A stretch of DNA of 10,926 nucleotides, taken from Victivallis vadensis. Its GTDB lineage: Bacteria > Verrucomicrobiota > Lentisphaeria > Victivallales > GWF2-50-93. Where the stretch lies: NCBI GenBank assembly GCA_020718525.1, contig DYRX01000125.1:1-10926 (forward strand). Reading direction: 5' to 3'. The notes under the pieces were generated by a model that saw nothing but the letters and a program-made list of their open reading frames with translations, did no database searches and was not told where the DNA came from. Made by a program: the position numbers and the translations under genes. Every line of letters starts with the position of its first letter. The stretch's first letter is position 1. Shown in pieces: positions 6,259-10,926 of the stretch.

Positions 6259-7014
6259 ATGAAAAGATTTGGCGGAATTGTCTTCATCTGCATCGTTCTT
6301 TCCTCTATTGTCGGATGCCAGAGCACCTACGACCTGCTCAGAGCTGATCCAGCTCCCAAAACCAGCTTTCTTCCCAACGAGCCAAAGATGAAGGAGATGC
6401 CGCCAACTTTTCCAATGCGCATGTTCTGGATAGACGAGAACACCGATTTTAGCAATTACGAGAGAATCATTGTTTCTCCGGTTGACAGCTCCCACACTTT
6501 GGCATTGAGAGGATGGAGCTCCTTCAATGAAGTCAGCGCATTTGATTCGTACAAAATGGATTTGAGATATCTTTCAGGCTACGCGCAGAGCTCATTCGGG
6601 GATGCGTTTGCAAAAAACTCGTCCCTTTCCTGGAAACCTGGAAAGCTTCCCGGAGATAAAACAGCCGTGCTCGATTTGGCGATCGTCCAGCTCGTCCCCA
6701 CTAAATCCGCTCTGAACGCGATCGAAACCGTCGCCGGATTCTTCATTCCAGGCGTCGGACTGCTGGCAATTTTCAACTCCGGCGAAATCGCCATAGAAGG
6801 AAAGCTGAAGGACGCGGAAACCGGGAAAGTCCTATGTGTCTTCGCCGACAGGGAGAAAGACCGCGCCGCAGTCATCAACATTGCAGGTCTCCAGCACTAC
6901 AGGCATTCTGAGAATGCCATAGACGAATGGAGCAGAAAGCTCCCAGAAATCATTGCATCCAAAAACAGAGACGAGATCTGGACGAGATCTCCGATCACTC
7001 TGGTAGATTGGTGA
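6259..7014 (+). CDS. Putative lipoprotein, DUF3313-like
   Basis: A 251-residue protein with a short signal peptide and lipobox IVGC, giving lipidated C20. The mature part has a polar N-terminal half. A segment at about 139-200 reads VLDLAIVQLVPTKSALNAI, then a hydrophobic loop GFFIPGVGLLAIF, then GEIAIEGKLKDAETGKVLCVFADRE. This arrangement resembles DUF3313 lipoproteins, whose function is unknown. The C-terminus contains a conserved-looking aromatic/His patch (LQHYRHSENAIDEW). It is expected at the outer membrane or periplasmic face. The start is firm: CGGAGG (6248-6253) stands 5 nt before the ATG. It stands alone, after the PIN island and before a 176-bp gap. Family assignment is by recall of the pattern and moderate in strength. 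Confidence 0.75.
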   Translation: MKRFGGIVFICIVLSSIVGCQSTYDLLRADPAPKTSFLPNEPKMKEMPPTFPMRMFWIDENTDFSNYERIIVSPVDSSHTLALRGWSSFNEVSAFDSYKMDLRYLSGYAQSSFGDAFAKNSSLSWKPGKLPGDKTAVLDLAIVQLVPTKSALNAIETVAGFFIPGVGLLAIFNSGEIAIEGKLKDAETGKVLCVFADREKDRAAVINIAGLQHYRHSENAIDEWSRKLPEIIASKNRDEIWTRSPITLVDW

Positions 7015-7115
7015 TGCAACCCTAATATTTATAACAGCAAGCCCAGGCATCTGAATCCGCGGAGCAGTAGCTGAACGATTTTTTGGCCACCCTGATTTTC
7101 TTTGAAATCATCTCC

Positions 7116-7143
7116 TTGATTTGCCGCCGTTAAAAGCTATCTT
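7116..7143 (+). promoter_or_regulatory. Candidate sigma-70 promoter for the aminopeptidase operon
   Basis: TTGATT (7116-7121) and TATCTT (7138-7143) are separated by 16 nt. Transcription would begin near 7150, about 40 nt before the ATG at 7191. The boxes match the consensus at four and five of six positions. The location in the gap after the lipoprotein gene fits a new transcription unit. Confidence 0.4.
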
Positions 7144-7156
7144 GCTCTGCTTGCCG

Positions 7157-7169
7157 CAAATTAAATTTG
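7157..7169. repeat. 13-nt perfect palindrome, possible operator
   Basis: CAAATT-A-AATTTG is a perfect inverted repeat around a single central base. It lies just after the candidate promoter's predicted start point and before the GTGGAG ribosome-binding site (7175-7180). Its symmetry and place suit a small repressor site, but AT-rich palindromes of this size arise by chance. Confidence 0.25.
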
Positions 7170-7190
7170 TTTTCGTGGAGATTCTCCGAC

Positions 7191-8456
7191 ATGATTGACA
7201 TCTACGATTTGATCGAGGAGCTTTTTCCGATCTGCAGGAGCATCACCGGCGACGGGGTGCGCAGGACCCTGGAGCTTGTAAAAAAAAGAATTCCGATTCA
7301 GATTCATGAAGTCAAGTCCGGAACACAATGCTTTGACTGGACAATTCCAGACGAGTGGAATCCCAGGGAAGCTTGGATAAAAGATCCTGCCGGGAAGAAA
7401 ATCGCGGATTTCGCAGAAAACAATCTGCATCTGCTTGGCTACAGCATTCCTTTCAAGGGAAAAATTTCGCTTGACGAGCTTCGCGGACATCTCTATTCTG
7501 ACCCAGGCAGACCTGATGCAATTCCATATAACACCAGCTATTATGAACGGAGATGGGGATTTTGCTTGAGCCACAGACAGCTCGGGTCGCTAGCCCCCGG
7601 AGAATATGAGGTTTATATAGACACGACTTTGGAGCCGGGAAGCCTGACATATGCCGACATGCTCGTCAAAGGAAAGACTGAGAAGGAAATATTTTTCTCC
7701 TGCTACGTCTGCCATCCGTCAATGGCGGACGACTCGATTTCTGGCGTTGCCCTCTGCACAGCGCTCTGCGACTACCTATTGAAGCGGAGCGGCAATTACT
7801 ACAGCTACAGGTTTATTTTTGTGCCCGAAACAATCGGAGCTATCTGCTATCTTGCCAGGAACGGCGGCGAAATGAAGCGCAACGTTTACTGTGGAATGAC
7901 TGTGACCTGCGTCGGCGATGAAGTCGAGTTCAACTATAAGAGGACGCGCTCCGGAAAGCATGCGCTGGATAGAATAGTTGAAAACATCCTCAAACACAGC
8001 GGGGAAAAATACAAGGTTCATGACTTCTTCCTGCCAGGTAGCGATGAGAGGCAGTACTCCTCCCCGGGATTCAAGCTGGAGACGGGCTCCCTGATGCGCT
8101 CATTCTACGGGCTTCCGAATTATCACAGTTCGGCGGACAACCTTGACTTTGTCACAAGGCGCGGAATAGAGGGATCTTACGAGATCTATCGTAGGATTCT
8201 AGAAGCGGTCGAGGCGGACTTCAAATATTTGAACAAAATGCCCTACTGCGAACCATTCCTCTCAAAATACAAGCTCTATGACACGCTTGGCGCCCAGGTC
8301 GGCAGTGGAAGCGACTACAAGAAAAAAATCCTGTCACTGCTTAATTACTCCGACGGCGAGCACTCTCTCATTGACGTGGCGGAAAAAAGCTCGTCCTGCA
8401 TAAGCGATCTGATCGCTTTGGTCAAACTGCTCAAGGAAAAAAATCTTCTCGAATAG
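7191..8456 (+). CDS. DUF4910 (M28-like) aminopeptidase-type zinc hydrolase with C-terminal winged helix
   Basis: A 421-residue protein of the DUF4910/DUF2172 family, zinc-aminopeptidase-like hydrolases often seen near surface-polysaccharide genes; the true substrate is unknown. The N-terminal part begins IYDLIEELFPICRSITGDGVRRTL (4-27), a family hallmark. Likely zinc ligands and catalytic residues follow in M28 order: H175 and D180/D181 in CHPSMADDSISG, E213 in VPETIGAI, D285 in PGSDERQYSSPG, and H312 in NYHSSADNLDF. The last ~45 residues (ILSLLNYSDGEHSLIDVAEKSS...LLKEKNLLE) look like the winged-helix domain common in the family. The start at 7191 is preferred over TTG at 7167 because GTGGAG is 10 nt upstream and the family motif begins directly. 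No signal peptide is present, so it is cytoplasmic. It heads a run with the mutarotase 26 nt downstream. Confidence 0.9.
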   Translation: MIDIYDLIEELFPICRSITGDGVRRTLELVKKRIPIQIHEVKSGTQCFDWTIPDEWNPREAWIKDPAGKKIADFAENNLHLLGYSIPFKGKISLDELRGHLYSDPGRPDAIPYNTSYYERRWGFCLSHRQLGSLAPGEYEVYIDTTLEPGSLTYADMLVKGKTEKEIFFSCYVCHPSMADDSISGVALCTALCDYLLKRSGNYYSYRFIFVPETIGAICYLARNGGEMKRNVYCGMTVTCVGDEVEFNYKRTRSGKHALDRIVENILKHSGEKYKVHDFFLPGSDERQYSSPGFKLETGSLMRSFYGLPNYHSSADNLDFVTRRGIEGSYEIYRRILEAVEADFKYLNKMPYCEPFLSKYKLYDTLGAQVGSGSDYKKKILSLLNYSDGEHSLIDVAEKSSSCISDLIALVKLLKEKNLLE

Positions 8457-8482
8457 TAAGCCAGAACAAGAAGAGGATCAAG

Positions 8483-9391
8483 ATGGACATGAAGAGAAAG
8501 CTTGAATCGTTAAACGAATTTTTCCGCATTCCCGGAGAGCTTGAATTCGAACTCCGAGGGAGCCAGATATTTGCAAAGATCAGCGGATCATTGTCGAGCG
8601 CGGAGATATGCCTGCACGGCGCGCACGTGATGAGCTTTGTCCCCAGAGGAGGACGCGATCTGCTTTGGCTCAGCTCGAAAAGCTGGTTCGAGAAGGAAAA
8701 GCCGATCCGCGGCGGAATTCCTGTCTGCTGGCCCTGGTTCGGCCCGCATTCATCATTGAAAGATGCACCTTCGCATGGATTCGCCAGAATCTCGGAATGG
8801 AATCTCAAGTCTGCCGAGTGCCTCCCCGACGGAAGCTACGCTCTTGTCTTCTCGCTTTCTCCCAATGACTTTTCTGAAAAGTTCTGGAATTTTCAGTTCT
8901 CACTCGAGCTTAAGGCATTGATTTCCTCAAAGCTGAGAGTCGAGCTCAATTGCCGGAACATTGGGGACAAGAGCTTTGAATTCAGCGCCGCTCTTCACAG
9001 CTATTTCTCCGTCTCTGATATTTCAAAAGTCCAGATCGGAGGGCTCGATGGCGTCAGCTACACAGAAACGGCTGGAGGCGCAAGCGACGATTTGATTCAG
9101 AATGGTGCCATATCTTTTTCCGCCGAGACCGACAGGGTCTATCGGGACAGCGAGGCCGATTGCGTAATTCGTGATCCCGGATTCAAGCGCGCCATACGGG
9201 TCGCCAAATCGGGAAGCAGAAGCACTGTTGTCTGGAATCCCTGGATTGCGAAATCCGCGAGAATGCCCGATTTTGGCGATGACGAATACTTGGGGATGCT
9301 CTGCATTGAGGCGGCAAACTGCGGCAGGGACATCGTCAGGCTTGAACCAGGACAGAGCCACTGCCTGGCAACGATCCTGTCGGCAGAATGA
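8483..9391 (+). CDS. D-hexose-6-phosphate mutarotase (YeaD-like, aldose 1-epimerase superfamily)
   Basis: A 302-residue cytoplasmic protein that should interconvert the alpha and beta anomers of hexose 6-phosphates such as glucose 6-phosphate. The family signature is strong: PIRGGIPVCWPWFGPH (74-89), SHGFAR (97-102), ALHSYFSVSDI (170-180), GLDGVSY (187-193) and VVWNPW (249-254) followed by MPDFGDDEYLGMLCIEAAN (261-279). H98 and H172 are the expected ring-binding/catalytic histidines and E276 the catalytic base. Length matches E. coli YeaD. AGAGGA is 5 nt before the ATG. The stop overlaps the start of the FAD oxidoreductase by 4 nt, so the two are translationally coupled. No sugar-transport or glycolytic gene is adjacent. 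Confidence 0.93.
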   Translation: MDMKRKLESLNEFFRIPGELEFELRGSQIFAKISGSLSSAEICLHGAHVMSFVPRGGRDLLWLSSKSWFEKEKPIRGGIPVCWPWFGPHSSLKDAPSHGFARISEWNLKSAECLPDGSYALVFSLSPNDFSEKFWNFQFSLELKALISSKLRVELNCRNIGDKSFEFSAALHSYFSVSDISKVQIGGLDGVSYTETAGGASDDLIQNGAISFSAETDRVYRDSEADCVIRDPGFKRAIRVAKSGSRSTVVWNPWIAKSARMPDFGDDEYLGMLCIEAANCGRDIVRLEPGQSHCLATILSAE

Positions 9392-10686
9392 TGCGAATCC
9401 TTGTTGTCGGCGCCGGTGCGTCCGGACTTGCGGCGGCGATTTCAGCCGCAAGAAACGGTGCATCCGTCACTATCCTAGAAAAGATGAGCCGTCCAGGTCT
9501 TCGATTGCTTGCAAGCGGTGGAGGGCACTGCAATCTTGCGAACACTGCTTCTCCGAAGACGCTACCTTCACTTTTTCAGGGCGATGGAGCAACAAAATTC
9601 TGCAGGCATGCTCTTGGAAGACTCCCAAGCTCCGAACTGATCCGTTTTTTCGCCTCGATCGGCGTCAGAATATGCAGTCCTGACGGATTTCATCTCTACC
9701 CGGAATCGCGCAGGGCAACGGATGTTCTGAACGCGCTTCTGCTCGAGACACGGAGATTGGGAGTTAAAATCTGTCTCTCTACCGAGGTCAAGTCGCTTAT
9801 TTTTACCGACTCCAGGCAAATAGCTGGCGTTGCCATTTCTGATGGACATGAAATTGATGCCGAGAAAATCATAATTGCCTGCGGCGGAAAATCTTACCCA
9901 AGTCTTGGCGGCGGCGAATCCGCCCTTGCGCTAGCAAAGTCTGCCGGACATGCGTCTGCACCATTCCTGCCAGCTCTATCCGAGATCCATGTCTCGGAAA
10001 ATCCTTTCAGAACAATATCGGGAGTCAGCCTCGAAAACGCGTCTTTGTCTCTCATCTGCGGTGGAAGCACAAGACGCTTCCACGGAGAGCTGTTATTTAC
10101 GCACAAAGGGCTCTCCGGAAAATGCGCTCTTGACGCGTCCGGCGCAATTTCGAGGGAGATTCATGCGAAAGGCCGTTCTGAGTTTTTTCTATCCTTTGTT
10201 TCGGACATGAATGCCGAAGCGTGGAACTCGAAGATCACCGAATGGCGCAGTAGCGATGGTTCAAAGAGAACATGCAAAATGCTCTCGGGAATTCTCACGG
10301 CATCCCTCTCGAGATTGGTTTGCGAAAAATCCAATGTTCCTGAAACAATGCTCTTGTCGCAGATGGGACGGGACGATTCGAAGCGCATTTCCATGACGCT
10401 TTCGGGCATGAGGCTGGAATCCACGGATCTTCCCCCGATTGGAAAGTCCATGCTGAGCTGTGGCGGGATCTCCCTCGAGGAGGTCTTTTCAGAGACCCTT
10501 GAGAGCAGACTCCGCAAAAATCTCTATTTCGCCGGCGAAGCCCTCGACATTGACGGACCTTGCGGCGGCTACAATCTCCATTGGGCTTTTGCAAGCGGAC
10601 TCCTTGCAGGGACTGCCGCGTCATCGGACGGACAGCCTGGAGAATATGGACATCTCCGCCCGACGGAACCCATTCAGCGCCCGTGA
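9388..10686 (+). CDS. NAD(P)/FAD-dependent oxidoreductase, YhiN/HI0933 family
   Basis: A 432-residue flavoprotein of the HI0933/YhiN family (also labelled aminoacetone oxidase or BaiN-like); the physiological substrate is not settled. The N-terminal Rossmann dinucleotide motif GAGASG is at 8-13, ending in acidic E31. The family motif LRLLASGGGHCNLAN spans 38-52. IIIACGGKSYPSLGGG lies near 167-182, and a C-terminal FAD-closing motif GEALDIDGPCGGYNLHWAFASGLLAG is at 383-408. No signal peptide or membrane span, so cytoplasmic. It overlaps the mutarotase stop (ATGA), and a second ATG directly follows at 9391. The family is widespread and usually sits in unrelated contexts, so the pairing says little about substrate. 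Length is slightly above the usual ~400, with a polar C-terminal tail of about 24 residues. Confidence 0.93.
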   Translation: MMRILVVGAGASGLAAAISAARNGASVTILEKMSRPGLRLLASGGGHCNLANTASPKTLPSLFQGDGATKFCRHALGRLPSSELIRFFASIGVRICSPDGFHLYPESRRATDVLNALLLETRRLGVKICLSTEVKSLIFTDSRQIAGVAISDGHEIDAEKIIIACGGKSYPSLGGGESALALAKSAGHASAPFLPALSEIHVSENPFRTISGVSLENASLSLICGGSTRRFHGELLFTHKGLSGKCALDASGAISREIHAKGRSEFFLSFVSDMNAEAWNSKITEWRSSDGSKRTCKMLSGILTASLSRLVCEKSNVPETMLLSQMGRDDSKRISMTLSGMRLESTDLPPIGKSMLSCGGISLEEVFSETLESRLRKNLYFAGEALDIDGPCGGYNLHWAFASGLLAGTAASSDGQPGEYGHLRPTEPIQRP

Positions 10687-10775
10687 CATACATTAAAAAG
10701 CTCATATATCTGACGCCCCGTGAAATAAAGAAGCACATCAATTGCTTCGTCAGATTGCAGAGAGATGCCGACTGA
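10683..10775 (+). CDS. Possible 30-residue coupled small ORF
   Basis: A GTG at 10683 overlaps the oxidoreductase stop codon (GTGA) and opens a 30-codon frame reading VTYIKKLIYLTPREIKK and onward to CFVRLQRDAD. The product would be basic, with a short amphipathic or weakly hydrophobic start. There is no ribosome-binding site of its own; expression would depend on coupling. It resembles nothing I know. The same arrangement can arise by chance. Confidence 0.2.
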   Translation: MTYIKKLIYLTPREIKKHINCFVRLQRDAD

Positions 10776-10926
10776 AATAGAAAGATGCCCGTTGGAATTG
10801 ATCCACGCTTTCTATGCTTTTTTCTTGCCAAGCGCCTCGGAATCAAGTAGACTGGGAGCTTTCTCCCCCCATGCTTCTCACAGCACAATACATAAGGGCA
10901 TTTTCCAGAAAAATATTTATTTTTTT
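10776..10926. other. Terminal intergenic stretch
   Basis: No gene is supported. It contains the candidate promoter described at 10825-10853, a C-run (10865-10870), and an ATG at 10871 whose frame is open for 18 codons to the window edge without a ribosome-binding site. The final bases are AT-rich. No clear terminator for the upstream run was found. Confidence 0.4.
10825..10853 (+). promoter_or_regulatory. Candidate sigma-70 promoter pointing out of the window
   Basis: TTGCCA (10825-10830) and TAGACT (10848-10853) are separated by exactly 17 nt. Transcription would start near 10860 and read a gene that lies beyond the window. Match is four of six at each box. Confidence 0.35.

Noticed and set aside
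7094..7109. GATTT/AAATC hairpin as terminator of the lipoprotein gene
   Set aside because: The stem is only five A/T-rich pairs and no T-run follows.
7167..7190. TTG start giving eight extra residues on the aminopeptidase
   Set aside because: It lies inside the 13-nt palindrome with no Shine-Dalgarno, while ATG 7191 begins directly at the conserved N-terminal motif.
10871..10926. ORF starting at ATG 10871 and open to the window edge
   Set aside because: Only 18 codons are visible, the preceding bases are a C-run with no ribosome-binding site, and the peptide resembles nothing.

Overview
The window looks like a chromosomal stretch from a Gram-negative bacterium of roughly balanced GC content. 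It carries a Pal/OmpA-type outer-membrane lipoprotein, a second lipoprotein, an exported flavoprotein and a poly-gamma-glutamate (PGA) synthesis set of the pgsB-pgsC-pgsW type. The mix would fit a Lentisphaerota/Verrucomicrobiota-like (PVC) lineage, but that placement is inference from gene content and could not be tested by search.

Layout. Positions 1-254 hold no gene I can support. The minus strand from 4135 down to 255 is one tight operon: a branched-chain aminotransferase (ilvE), then pgsB, pgsC and pgsW, with gaps of 29 and 43 nt and a 4-nt overlap. pgsB and pgsC encode the amide ligase and its membrane partner that polymerise glutamate. pgsW is a membrane-anchored PGA-system protein. 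No pgsA/capA is visible. A 269-bp divergent region (4136-4404) separates this operon from plus-strand genes and contains a long imperfect hairpin.

The plus strand then carries pal (4405-4965) and, 4 nt later, a small exported FMN-binding protein with a covalent flavinylation motif. An AT-richer island (about 5528-6200) follows. It holds a PIN-domain toxin-like gene that appears to have lost the middle of its fold, overlapped by an apparently intact small partner gene, and ends in a hairpin. Next comes a DUF3313-like lipoprotein (6259-7014).

After a 176-bp gap with a candidate promoter and a 13-nt palindrome comes a three-gene plus-strand run: an M28-like DUF4910 aminopeptidase (7191-8456), a D-hexose-6-phosphate mutarotase (8483-9391) and a YhiN/HI0933-family FAD oxidoreductase (9388-10686, overlapping by 4 nt). 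A possible 30-codon coupled ORF follows. The last ~150 bp look intergenic, with a plausible promoter pointing out of the window. No rRNA, tRNA, CRISPR array or insertion sequence was recognised.
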